Assembly (NCBI GenBank): GCA_965372385.1
Contig: CBDVCD010000039.1
Span: forward strand, 1 to 18,443
Direction of reading: 5' to 3'
Source: JASJBU01 sp965372385
GTDB taxonomy: Bacteria > Pseudomonadota > Gammaproteobacteria > Chromatiales > Chromatiaceae
DNA length: 18,443 nucleotides
Part shown: positions 1 through 7,107 of the stretch, piece after piece
Numbering within the stretch: the stretch's first letter is position 1
Layout: each line of letters begins with the position of its first letter
Notes under the pieces: model-generated
Databases searched by the model: none
What the model was told of the DNA's origin: nothing
What the model saw: the letters and a program-made list of their open reading frames with translations, nothing else
Translations under genes and position numbers: made by a program

Positions 1-962
1 TGGACCTCGACCCGCTCCCGGGCCCGGACAGGTTCGTAGGGCTGTTTATACTGGCCCTGGTTGGTGACCCGGAAGTATTTGAGTCCGGTATGGGTGCGCG
101 AGCCGTCAGGCAGCAGGAACTCCTTAACCTCTTCCGTGGGGCGGTCGAAGCCTACATCCTTATGGAACTCCCGATACCAACTGTCCCCCGGGTAACCCTC
201 CTGAGCGCTCCAGACCTGGCGGGAGGATTCCGGGTCGCGGGCGAAGGCGGCTACCCCATTGGGACAGGCGAGGGGGGCGGCCACCCCGTGCCAGGGGCGT
301 TCGCTGGCGTTCATCAGGCCATGGGTGTCGAGCATGAAGTAGCGGAAGCCTTGTTCCGCCAGGGCCTCTTCCAGACCCGGGTAGTAGCCGCATTCGGGCA
401 GCCAGATCCCGGGGGAGGGACGGCCGAAGGTCTCCTGGTAGCTGGCTGCCGCTACCGCCAGTTGGGCCTGGATGGCGCCGGGTTCGTTGCGCAACAAGGG
501 CAGGAAACCATGCGTGGCGGCGGTGGTAATGATCTCCAGCCGGCCGCTCTGCTGCAGTGCCCGGAAGGCGCCGACCAGGTCGGCCTGATAGGTCTCCCGG
601 TAGAGCCGGTCGGTCTCCTGAAACAGCTGCAGATAGTGGACCGCCATGGCCTGGGTGCGCTGATCCGCATGACTGCGGGTGGTTTCTCTTTGCGCCAGAC
701 CGATCAGTTTGCGCAGGTGGGCCAGATAGCGTTGCTGCAGCAGTTCGTCCTGCAGCATGGCGATCAGGGTGGGGGAGAGGGAGAGGGTCAGGCGAAACGG
801 AACACCTTCCGCATGCAGGCGCTCAAAGGCCTGTAGCAGAGGAATATAGCTCTCGCTGATGGCTTCGAAGAGCCAGCTCTCTTCCAGAAACAGCGCATGC
901 TCAGGATGCCGCACATAGGGTAGATGGGCGTGCAGCAGCAGTGCGAGATAGCCGTGACTCAT
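1..962 (-). CDS. GH57 1,4-alpha-glucan branching enzyme (DUF1957 type), 3' end truncated by window
   Basis: The frame opens with ATG at 962 (MSHGYLALLLHAHLPYVRHP) and runs without a stop off the left edge, giving about 320 residues; the family is usually 500 or more. The N-terminal HAHLPYVRHP block and the sequence GIWLPECGYYPGLEEA, with the predicted catalytic nucleophile Glu at about residue 190, are hallmarks of the GH57/DUF1957 branching enzymes of the Thermus TTHA1902 type. These make alpha-1,6 branches in glycogen-like glucans in the cytoplasm. The acid/base Asp and the C-terminal helical domain lie outside the window. The start is 40 nt downstream of the DUF4912 gene stop, so the two are probably co-transcribed. 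No strong Shine-Dalgarno is visible, only a purine stretch AGAGAA. Family confidence is high; branching activity is inferred from the family. Confidence 0.9.
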   Translation of the reverse strand, partial: MSHGYLALLLHAHLPYVRHPEHALFLEESWLFEAISESYIPLLQAFERLHAEGVPFRLTLSLSPTLIAMLQDELLQQRYLAHLRKLIGLAQRETTRSHADQRTQAMAVHYLQLFQETDRLYRETYQADLVGAFRALQQSGRLEIITTAATHGFLPLLRNEPGAIQAQLAVAAASYQETFGRPSPGIWLPECGYYPGLEEALAEQGFRYFMLDTHGLMNASERPWHGVAAPLACPNGVAAFARDPESSRQVWSAQEGYPGDSWYREFHKDVGFDRPTEEVKEFLLPDGSRTHTGLKYFRVTNQGQYKQPYEPVRARERVEV

Positions 963-1002
963 CTGGGGTTCTCTGAAACCATCATGATCGGTTTGAAGGG
1001 GA

Positions 1003-2223
1003 CTAGTCCTCCTGACTAGCGGCCAGAAGTTGCGCGACGAGTTGCTGGGTATGCGGAGGCAGGGTTCTGAACAGGGAGAAGGTCCCATCCTCCTGGGTCG
1101 GAATCGGCTGGCCGAAGAGGATAAACTGAGTGTTTGGCTGCTTCCTGCCGCGGATATGCAGCTCCATGTGCAGCTCCTCGTCTCCGACCTGGCCAAGTTT
1201 GAAACTGGAGACAGGCGGGGGCGTCGGTGAGGAGGCCGAGGTCGTTGCTGGTGCTGTCTCTGTATGGGGTTCGGCGGGCGGTGGGGAAAACTCGGTCAGA
1301 TCGGTGAAGGGCGCAAGCCGAGAGGCCAGCGGAATCTGGCCCGCACTCTCCATGGAGATTACATCCAGATCGGGGATATTGCCGGTTTGTACCAGCTCAG
1401 CGAGCTCCTGTACCGGCGAGAGGGGGAAGCCCTCGATGGCCAGGGTCTCGCCTCCTTGCCGGGTTGCTTCGCTCCTGCTGGAGGCGGAAAGGGCATCGCC
1501 CGGCGGGGCCTCCTGCTCGATCCACGAGATGGCGATGGCCGCCTCTGCCCTCGGGAAAGTGGCAAGCTCGATTGGCTGGGCTTCGCCGGTGACTAGGTCT
1601 GGAGCGGGAAATCGTGGAAATAGGGCCGGTGTGCCGCCTTGCAGGGTCGCATCCTCCGGCTGGTTCTTATCTTCCCGCCAGACTTCTCCCTGCCGGCCAG
1701 TGAGCGTTTTCTCTGCGTTGATCTCGGTCGGTTGCTCAAAGAGACCAGCCGCCAGCGGCGTGAGGGTCAAGACCTGGGTTCCGGAGGTGGGGGCCGGGCC
1801 GGCCCTGGGCAGTTCCACCCGGTTGGAACGGGTCAGATCAACCAGTTTTCCCGCGCTGGTCAACAGTCCCAGCTCCGCCACATAGCTTTGGGCATCCTTC
1901 CATAGCTCCACATACTGGCTGCCGGAATGTTGGGTGATCTCGATATCGAACCAGGGGGGGACCAGGGAGTTCGGGTCCCGATCCGTGAGGTCATGGAAAC
2001 GCATCACCAGGCAGGAGTCTGCGTCTTTCGCCCTGACCCTGGCCGACTCCAGGTTCCAGGGGGTGATGTGCCAGTAGGCATGTAAGCGATGGGGTGAGAT
2101 CTCCATCAGCACAAGTTCGGTCTCCTCGGCCAAGTGGGGAAAATGACTTTCCAGCTCAGTGCCGATGTTGCGCAGGGACTCCCTGTCCAGGGCTTTTGTT
2201 GGTGAGGAGTCGGATGCTTGCAT
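1003..2223 (-). CDS. DUF4912 domain protein
   Basis: A protein of about 406 residues if translation starts at ATG 2223 (MQASDSSPTK). The open frame extends to an ATG at 2391, but the extra 56 residues look non-coding and that ATG lies in a TATAAT box, so the inner start is preferred; neither start has a clear ribosome site. Residues 35-140 of the shorter form match the DUF4912 pattern: HRLHAYWHITPWNLESA, then a two-strand WFDIEI / SQYVEL region and a SYVAELGLL segment ending in LTRSNRVELPR. A long Pro/Glu/Ala/Thr-rich linker follows. The last 65 residues, with MELHIRGRKQPNTQF and QPIPTQEDGTFSLF, resemble the small beta-rich element often seen at the C terminus of DUF4912 proteins. These proteins often neighbour GH57 branching enzymes, as here. 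Biochemical role unknown; carbohydrate binding or enzyme scaffolding is my inference. Confidence 0.82.
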   Translation of the reverse strand: MQASDSSPTKALDRESLRNIGTELESHFPHLAEETELVLMEISPHRLHAYWHITPWNLESARVRAKDADSCLVMRFHDLTDRDPNSLVPPWFDIEITQHSGSQYVELWKDAQSYVAELGLLTSAGKLVDLTRSNRVELPRAGPAPTSGTQVLTLTPLAAGLFEQPTEINAEKTLTGRQGEVWREDKNQPEDATLQGGTPALFPRFPAPDLVTGEAQPIELATFPRAEAAIAISWIEQEAPPGDALSASSRSEATRQGGETLAIEGFPLSPVQELAELVQTGNIPDLDVISMESAGQIPLASRLAPFTDLTEFSPPPAEPHTETAPATTSASSPTPPPVSSFKLGQVGDEELHMELHIRGRKQPNTQFILFGQPIPTQEDGTFSLFRTLPPHTQQLVAQLLAASQED

Positions 2224-2389
2224 CTGGTTTTTTTCAGACCACGAAAGAGAACAGGGGTACCTTGGGTTTGCAGTGTTTCCCACCTGTTGGGTGGAAATGT
2301 CGGATGGCCTGGCCTTAGTCCGCAAACAATCACTCCGGTAGGCGATCCATGGGCTGCCCGACGAGACATGGATATCTCTGGGATTAGCC

Positions 2390-2395
2390 ATTATA
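2390..2395 (-). promoter_or_regulatory. Candidate sigma-70 -10 box upstream of DUF4912 gene
   Basis: A perfect TATAAT on the minus strand, in the context TTTGCTATAATGG, lies about 165 nt upstream of the preferred DUF4912 start and just downstream of the previous gene's stop at 2448. The -35 region about 16-17 nt upstream is poor (TGATCG). It would allow the DUF4912 and GH57 branching enzyme genes to be transcribed separately from the rest of the cluster. It also argues against using the overlapping ATG at 2391 as a start codon. Confidence 0.35.
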
Positions 2396-2447
2396 GCAAA
2401 GATTGTTTCGTCGATCAGCCCTGAGGATATGGATTAACTTATTGAAA

Positions 2448-4247
2448 TTAATGTCTTTTACCTTTCTTTCTTCGGTTTGATTTAGGCTTGGTGGCCGGTT
2501 TTCCTTGGCTTGCGGCCTGCTTGCCCCGCGGAACCTGTTGGTTAACCGGGCTCTCCGCTACAGGGCTGGAAAGCGGCCTTGTCGGGGTGGGTTGTGCCTT
2601 TTCGGCTGATCTCGGAGTGGCTGCGGGCTTGGTAGATACCTTCCCTGCAGGATCGGTCTGGTTAACCTGCTTTGGCGCGGTAGCGGCCTTTTTAACTGGT
2701 TTCAGGGCGGGCTCGGTCTGAGTCACAGCCTGCTGGCTGATAGTGGCTTCTGCCATGGGAAAAGATTTAGCCTTTTCTGCTGTTTTCCGCACGGCGGTAG
2801 CTGTTGCTGCAAGCGCGGGTTTTTTCTCCGGCTGCGTCGGCATAGGTTCAGATTTTACAGTCACCTTCGGTGCGGGTTTAGATTCCGCGGCTGATTGCTT
2901 GGCGGGTGCGGGCTTCACGCTCGGTTTGGCTGCAGGTTGTGTCTCTGCTCTTGCCTCTGGGGTGGGTGTGGATTTTTCCGCTATCTTCGGGGCAGATCCA
3001 TTGCCTATCTCGGTCGGTGCAGTGGGTTGGGTCTTTTTAGCAGTCTCAGGAGTCGTCTTGGGTAGGCTTTGGCTGGCCATGGCCTTTTCGGCCTGGTCCA
3101 GCAGGTTATCGACCTGTTGGGTGTGCTCGTACAGATGGGGAATCCAGCTGTCACCCCAGAACAGATAACAGCTGGTCTGGCCCTCCAGCATTACCTGGTG
3201 GGCTTGCTCCAGCAACTTGTTGACAGTCTTGTCGGTAGTTTTCTGCTGGGTGAACTGGTGATAACGATTGCTGACCTGGACCAGCTTTTCCACCGCTTGG
3301 CGCTGGGAGTCGCTGCCGGCCCACTGGGCGAAGTCGTAGCCCGAGGTGTCTCCCACATTCCAGGCGCCGGTCTGCACATGGGCCTGCTGCTGGGGTGCGT
3401 GCTCCTTCAGATAGTTGGAGAGCGATACGGTGCGAGAGGGGAATTCACCGTAGCGGGTATGTTCGAGGTAGGGGGCAAAAAAGTAGCCGAAGAAGCCGGC
3501 GCTCTCGTCGGTCTGGCGGAACCAGCCCCCGTTCTCCCCATCCGACCAGGTGGTCACCAGTCTGGGTTCATGGGGTCTGGGTGAATGCTGTACCTTCTGT
3601 TGGATCTCGTGGGCGAACCAGCCCGGATTGAGGCCACTCTCCTGGGCATTGGAGAGGTCACGGTCCCGCGGAATAATCGTGATGCACGCTCCGTCGTGGC
3701 AGGCTTGGTAGGGTTGATAGATATCCTGGGTGCCATCCTGTGGCTGAACATGGACGCTGTCCACCACCACATACTCATACCCGGCCTTGACCAGCGCCGG
3801 TATCATCTCCATGGTGAAGGCCATCTCCGGCGGCCAGAAACCCTTGGGTGAGCGGCCGAAGACCTGCTGCATGATCTGGCGTCCCTTCAGCAGATGATCT
3901 TCCCAGTCCTGCTGAGGGATCAGGGGGAAGATGGGGTGGTAGTAGCCCATGCCGATGAGTTCGAGATTTTCCGCCGTGCGGTAGCTCTCCAGCATCGCCG
4001 GGATGTCGATGATATGCCGGTAGGCATCGACGATCTCCGGATCGAGGAACTGTTCCAGCAGGATGCCGGAGAACCCCACATGCAGGTAGCCGACTTCCTG
4101 GTATTTGTGGGCGTAGCGAGCGGCCCGCTCATAGCAGCGGATGATCTGCTCGGCCTCCCAGGAATTCTCTTCGATCAACAGTTTCAGGTTGCCCGGGGGT
4201 TGATGCATGTGCAGGCCGAGGGCATGTGAAATCGTCTGCTCGTACAT
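2448..4247 (-). CDS. GH57 glycoside hydrolase-family protein with long basic low-complexity tail
   Basis: A 599-residue protein starting at ATG 4247, preceded by a good ribosome site (GGAGA, about 8 nt upstream). Residues 1-390 form a GH57 catalytic barrel: LGLHMHQPPGN at the N terminus, GFWPPEMAF with the predicted nucleophile Glu141, VVDSVHV, RDRDLSNAQES, TTWSDGENGGWF with predicted acid/base Asp236, and a C-terminal QTSCYLFWGDSW motif. Residues 392-599 are almost only Lys, Ala, Pro, Thr, Ser, Gln and Glu, with no predicted fold, ending NRRKKGKRH. GH57 members include amylases, 4-alpha-glucanotransferases and branching enzymes; which reaction this one performs cannot be told from sequence. 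It follows the cupin gene by a 288-nt repeat-bearing gap and precedes the DUF4912 gene. The tail could bind a polyanion, a partner or the granule surface; that is inference. Confidence 0.88.
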   Translation of the reverse strand: MYEQTISHALGLHMHQPPGNLKLLIEENSWEAEQIIRCYERAARYAHKYQEVGYLHVGFSGILLEQFLDPEIVDAYRHIIDIPAMLESYRTAENLELIGMGYYHPIFPLIPQQDWEDHLLKGRQIMQQVFGRSPKGFWPPEMAFTMEMIPALVKAGYEYVVVDSVHVQPQDGTQDIYQPYQACHDGACITIIPRDRDLSNAQESGLNPGWFAHEIQQKVQHSPRPHEPRLVTTWSDGENGGWFRQTDESAGFFGYFFAPYLEHTRYGEFPSRTVSLSNYLKEHAPQQQAHVQTGAWNVGDTSGYDFAQWAGSDSQRQAVEKLVQVSNRYHQFTQQKTTDKTVNKLLEQAHQVMLEGQTSCYLFWGDSWIPHLYEHTQQVDNLLDQAEKAMASQSLPKTTPETAKKTQPTAPTEIGNGSAPKIAEKSTPTPEARAETQPAAKPSVKPAPAKQSAAESKPAPKVTVKSEPMPTQPEKKPALAATATAVRKTAEKAKSFPMAEATISQQAVTQTEPALKPVKKAATAPKQVNQTDPAGKVSTKPAATPRSAEKAQPTPTRPLSSPVAESPVNQQVPRGKQAASQGKPATKPKSNRRKKGKRH

Positions 4248-4287
4248 GAGAGGTCTCCGAAATGATTGTTTAATCGCGAAGTTGTTA

Positions 4288-4439
4288 TTGCCACAGAGTC
4301 ACAGAGAGCACAGAGCTTGTGAATAGATAACTGAAATTAGCTTCGATAAACTTTCATTAAGCTATATATACATTCTTGAAAATGATTTTAACTTCATTTG
4401 GGTTAATAACACTCCGTGCCCTCTGTGTCTCTGTGGCAA
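4288..4439. repeat. Outer inverted repeat pair with CACAGAG motif
   Basis: The sequence TTGCCACAGAGTCACAGAG at 4288-4306 recurs in reverse complement at 4421-4439 with 18 of 19 bases matching. The left copy continues with another GCACAGAG unit to 4315. About 115 bp of AT-rich DNA lies between the arms. Similar CACAGAG-rich elements are dispersed in many gammaproteobacterial genomes, so this is probably a mobile or REP-like intergenic repeat rather than a gene-specific regulator. Confidence 0.7.
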
Positions 4440-4460
4440 ATAAAAGAATCAGTCTCCAAG

Positions 4461-4527
4461 GTAGGGTGGGCACTGCCCACCTTAAACAGGGTGGTGCGTG
4501 CAAAATGGTGGGCGGTGCCCACCCTAC
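4461..4527. repeat. Dispersed palindromic repeat GTAGGGTGGGC...GCCCACCCTAC
   Basis: The left arm at 4461-4481 (GTAGGGTGGGCACTGCCCAC...) and right arm at 4507-4527 are reverse complements at 20 of 21 positions. Each arm is itself nearly palindromic (GGTGGGCA/TGCCCACC). The 25-nt centre repeats GGTGG fragments. The arrangement can fold as a large hairpin or as two smaller ones. It sits between the cupin stop and the third GH57 start. Repeats of this composition are familiar between genes in gammaproteobacteria; here it could also attenuate transcription between cluster halves. Confidence 0.75.
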
Positions 4528-4535
4528 GTTACCGG

Positions 4536-4817
4536 CTACTCAAAGGCGTAATGCTTCTCCACGTCCTTGAGGATCTCCCAGGTGCATTGCATGCCGGCCG
4601 GGAAGGTTACCAGGTCACCACGGCCGAACTCCTGGGGCTCGCCACCCTCTGGAGTGACGACGACCTTACCGCGCAGGAAGTAGCAGGTCTCGGTCTGATC
4701 ATAGCTCCAGGCGAATTTCGAGACCTCTTTCTTCCAGATCGGCCAGTCATACACGCCCTGGATCTCCAGCTTCATCGCTGAGGGGCGATGTTCACAGAGG
4801 ATTTCGTTCTGGCTCAT
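4536..4817 (-). CDS. Small cupin protein (Cupin_3/DUF861 type)
   Basis: A 93-residue protein starting MSQNEILCEH. The ATG at 4817-4815 overlaps the glgB stop TGA (4816-4814) in the ATGA arrangement typical of translational coupling, which fixes the start although the open frame extends further upstream. It is a single cupin barrel of the DUF861/EutQ-like kind: WPIWKKEVSKFAWSYDQ, ETCYFLRGKVVVTPEGG and FGRGDLVTFPAGMQCTW. The classical His-x-His metal motif of cupin motif 1 is absent, as is usual for this subfamily. The family often binds small ligands or sugars without a defined reaction. Tight coupling to a branching enzyme suggests a role linked to glucan metabolism, perhaps sensing or modifying it, but no function is established by the sequence. 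Confidence 0.85.
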   Translation of the reverse strand: MSQNEILCEHRPSAMKLEIQGVYDWPIWKKEVSKFAWSYDQTETCYFLRGKVVVTPEGGEPQEFGRGDLVTFPAGMQCTWEILKDVEKHYAFE

Positions 4818-7054
4818 GTCACTTCGCTTTCCCTGGTTGTATCTGGATCGGCCGGGGCCTCTGCCTCTTTGGCTGCCGGTTTCAGCACAATCCCGGCCAG
4901 CGGTGGCAGGGTGATCTCCAGCATCCAGGGCCGGCCCATCCACTCCTGTTCTTTAGCCTGCAATTCGTTGAGTCCATTACCCATATTGCTGCCGCCGTAA
5001 TAGTCGGAATCGGAATTCATCACCTCTTCCCAACGCCCCCCTTGAGGCAGGCCAATCCGATAGTGCTCCCTGGGGACAGGTGTGAGGTTGAGTATGACCA
5101 CCGTCAGATCGCCCTTATCGTCCTTGCGCAGATAGCTGAGCACGGACTGTTGTGCATCGTTGCAGTCGATCCAGTCAAAACCATGCCATTCGAACTCATG
5201 AGTATAGAGGGCTGAGTCGTTGTGGTAGAGCTGGTTGAGGTCCTTTACCAGGTTCTGAACCCCCTTATGTAAGGGATAATCCAGGGTCCACCAGTCGAGA
5301 GGCTGAGCGCTGTTCCATTCGTTGCCCTGACCGAACTCGGTGCCCATGAAGAGCAGTTTCTTGCCGGGATGGGTAAACATGTAGGTGTAGAGCAGGCGCA
5401 GGTTGGCAAAACGCTGCCATTCGTCGCCAGGCAGTTTATGCAGCATCGACTGCTTGCCGTGCACCACCTCATCGTGGGAGAAGGGCAGCAGGAAGTTCTC
5501 GGTAAAGGCGTAGAGCATGCTGAAGGTCAGCATGCCATGGTGGTACTGGCGATGGACCGGCTCTTGCTCGATATAGGAGAGGGTGTCGTTCATCCAGCCC
5601 ATGTTCCATTTCAGATCGAAGCCGAGGCCACCCAGATAGGTAGGCTTGGTGACCTGGGGCCAGGAGGTGGACTCCTCGGCCATGGTGAGTACGCCAGGCA
5701 CCTGGTCATGCACCACTTCATTCATCTCGCGCAGAAAGGCGATGGCCTCCAGGTTTTCGTTGCCGCCGTATTTGTTGGGAATCCACTCGTCCGCTTCACG
5801 CGAATAGTCCAGATAGAGCATGGAAGCGACCGCATCTACCCGCAGACCGTCGATGTGCAACTCTTCCAGCCAGAACAGGGCGGAGGAGAGCAAAAAGTTT
5901 TTCACTTCGTAGCGCCCAAAGTTGTAGATCAGAGTTGCCCAGTCCAGGTGTTCACCCAAACGTGGATCTTCGTGCTCATACAGGGGGGTGCCGTCGAAAC
6001 GGCCCAGCCCGTGGGCATCCTTGGGGAAATGGGCGGGCACCCAGTCGATGATCACGCCAATGTTGTGTTTGTGGCAGTAGTCGACGAAATAGCGGAACTC
6101 GTCGGGGCTGCCGAAGCGGCTGGTGGGGGCGTAATAGCCGGTAGCCTGATAACCCCAGGAGAGATCATAGGGGTGCTCGGTGACCGGCAGCAGTTCGATA
6201 TGGCTGAAACCCAGCTCCCGCACATATTCCACCAGGCGGTGGGCGAGTTCCTTGTAGCTGAGCATCTCTCCCTCGGGACCCCGCTCCCAGGAGCCGAGGT
6301 GAACCTCGTAGATCGACATCGGCTGGTGCTGCCAGTCCCATGCAGCCCTTTGCTTCAACCATTGAGCATCGTTCCATGGATAGCGGCTGGGGGCTTCGAC
6401 GATGGAAGAGGTCTTCGGTCGCAGCTCGCAACGGCGGGCGTAGGGATCGGCCTTGGAGAAGACCGCATCCCAGCGGTCATTACGGATTTCGAATTTGTAG
6501 AGTTCTCCCGCCCCCAGGTTGGGGATGAACAGCTCCCAGGTTCCACCGGTACGCATCCGCATGGGATGGGCGCGGCCGTCCCAGCGATTGAAGTCGCCGA
6601 CCACGCTGACACGGTTGGCGTTGGGGGCCCAGACCGAGAAGAGCACGCCTGCCACATTGTCCACCTCGTGCAGATGGGCGCCGAGGAAGCGGTAGGCGTG
6701 CCAGTGCTTGCCTTCGCCAAACAGATGCAGGTCCAGATCACCGAGCTGAGGTGGAAAGCAGTAGGGGTCGTGATGCACATGTTCGTGGTTGGCGTCATCG
6801 TGCCAGATCAGGCGATAACGCTCCGGGAGATCCTTCTTCTGTCCATGCCATTCGAAGAGATCGGTACCCTCGATGCGCTGCATGGGTATCTCACCCTCGG
6901 CGATGGTGACCCGTTCCGCATGGGGCAGGAATGCGCGGACCAGCACTTCATTGCCATTTTCGTGGCGTCCCAATACCTCGAAGGGGTCGTGGTGCCGGGC
7001 CTCGATGATCTTTTGCAGGGCAGGATCCAATTTTGCAGCAGTTTTATCCTTCAT
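4814..7054 (-). CDS. glgB: 1,4-alpha-glucan branching enzyme GlgB (GH13)
   Basis: A 746-residue full-length bacterial GlgB. The open frame extends to 7171, but ATG 7054 (MKDKTAAKLDPALQ) is preferred because an AGAGG site sits about 9 nt upstream and the longer version would overlap the preceding gene. Domains in order: N1 (about 10-110), CBM48 (about 120-220, GVLFSVWAPNANRVSVVGDF), GH13 barrel (about 240-620) and C-terminal all-beta domain. Catalytic residues are visible: nucleophile Asp407 (DGLRVDAVASML), acid Glu460 (LTMAEESTSWP) and Asp528 (FSHDEVVHGKQS), matching the E. coli positions with an offset of two. It transfers alpha-1,4 segments to alpha-1,6 branch points during glycogen synthesis. 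The last 25 residues are an Ala/Glu/Asp-rich extension. It lies 53 nt after the second GH57 gene and is coupled to the cupin. Confidence 0.97.
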   Translation of the reverse strand: MKDKTAAKLDPALQKIIEARHHDPFEVLGRHENGNEVLVRAFLPHAERVTIAEGEIPMQRIEGTDLFEWHGQKKDLPERYRLIWHDDANHEHVHHDPYCFPPQLGDLDLHLFGEGKHWHAYRFLGAHLHEVDNVAGVLFSVWAPNANRVSVVGDFNRWDGRAHPMRMRTGGTWELFIPNLGAGELYKFEIRNDRWDAVFSKADPYARRCELRPKTSSIVEAPSRYPWNDAQWLKQRAAWDWQHQPMSIYEVHLGSWERGPEGEMLSYKELAHRLVEYVRELGFSHIELLPVTEHPYDLSWGYQATGYYAPTSRFGSPDEFRYFVDYCHKHNIGVIIDWVPAHFPKDAHGLGRFDGTPLYEHEDPRLGEHLDWATLIYNFGRYEVKNFLLSSALFWLEELHIDGLRVDAVASMLYLDYSREADEWIPNKYGGNENLEAIAFLREMNEVVHDQVPGVLTMAEESTSWPQVTKPTYLGGLGFDLKWNMGWMNDTLSYIEQEPVHRQYHHGMLTFSMLYAFTENFLLPFSHDEVVHGKQSMLHKLPGDEWQRFANLRLLYTYMFTHPGKKLLFMGTEFGQGNEWNSAQPLDWWTLDYPLHKGVQNLVKDLNQLYHNDSALYTHEFEWHGFDWIDCNDAQQSVLSYLRKDDKGDLTVVILNLTPVPREHYRIGLPQGGRWEEVMNSDSDYYGGSNMGNGLNELQAKEQEWMGRPWMLEITLPPLAGIVLKPAAKEAEAPADPDTTRESEVT

Positions 7055-7107
7055 GATGTTCGCCTCTATGAGAATACAGCGGTGATGGCGTGGTCTGGTG
7101 ATCGCAT

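Noticed and set aside
90..836. 248-codon plus-strand frame opposite the GH57 branching enzyme
   Set aside because: Antisense to a clear GH57 frame with the WLPECGYYPG motif; no domain recognised.
2743..3168. Hydrophobic plus-strand frame that looks like a membrane protein
   Set aside because: It is the antisense reading of the Lys/Ala/Pro/Thr tail of the GH57 protein; such codons read as Gly/Phe/Leu/Ala on the other strand.
4370..4385. TATATA stretch as promoter for the tailed GH57 gene
   Set aside because: No acceptable -35 at proper spacing and it lies inside the repeat region; too weak to list as a promoter.
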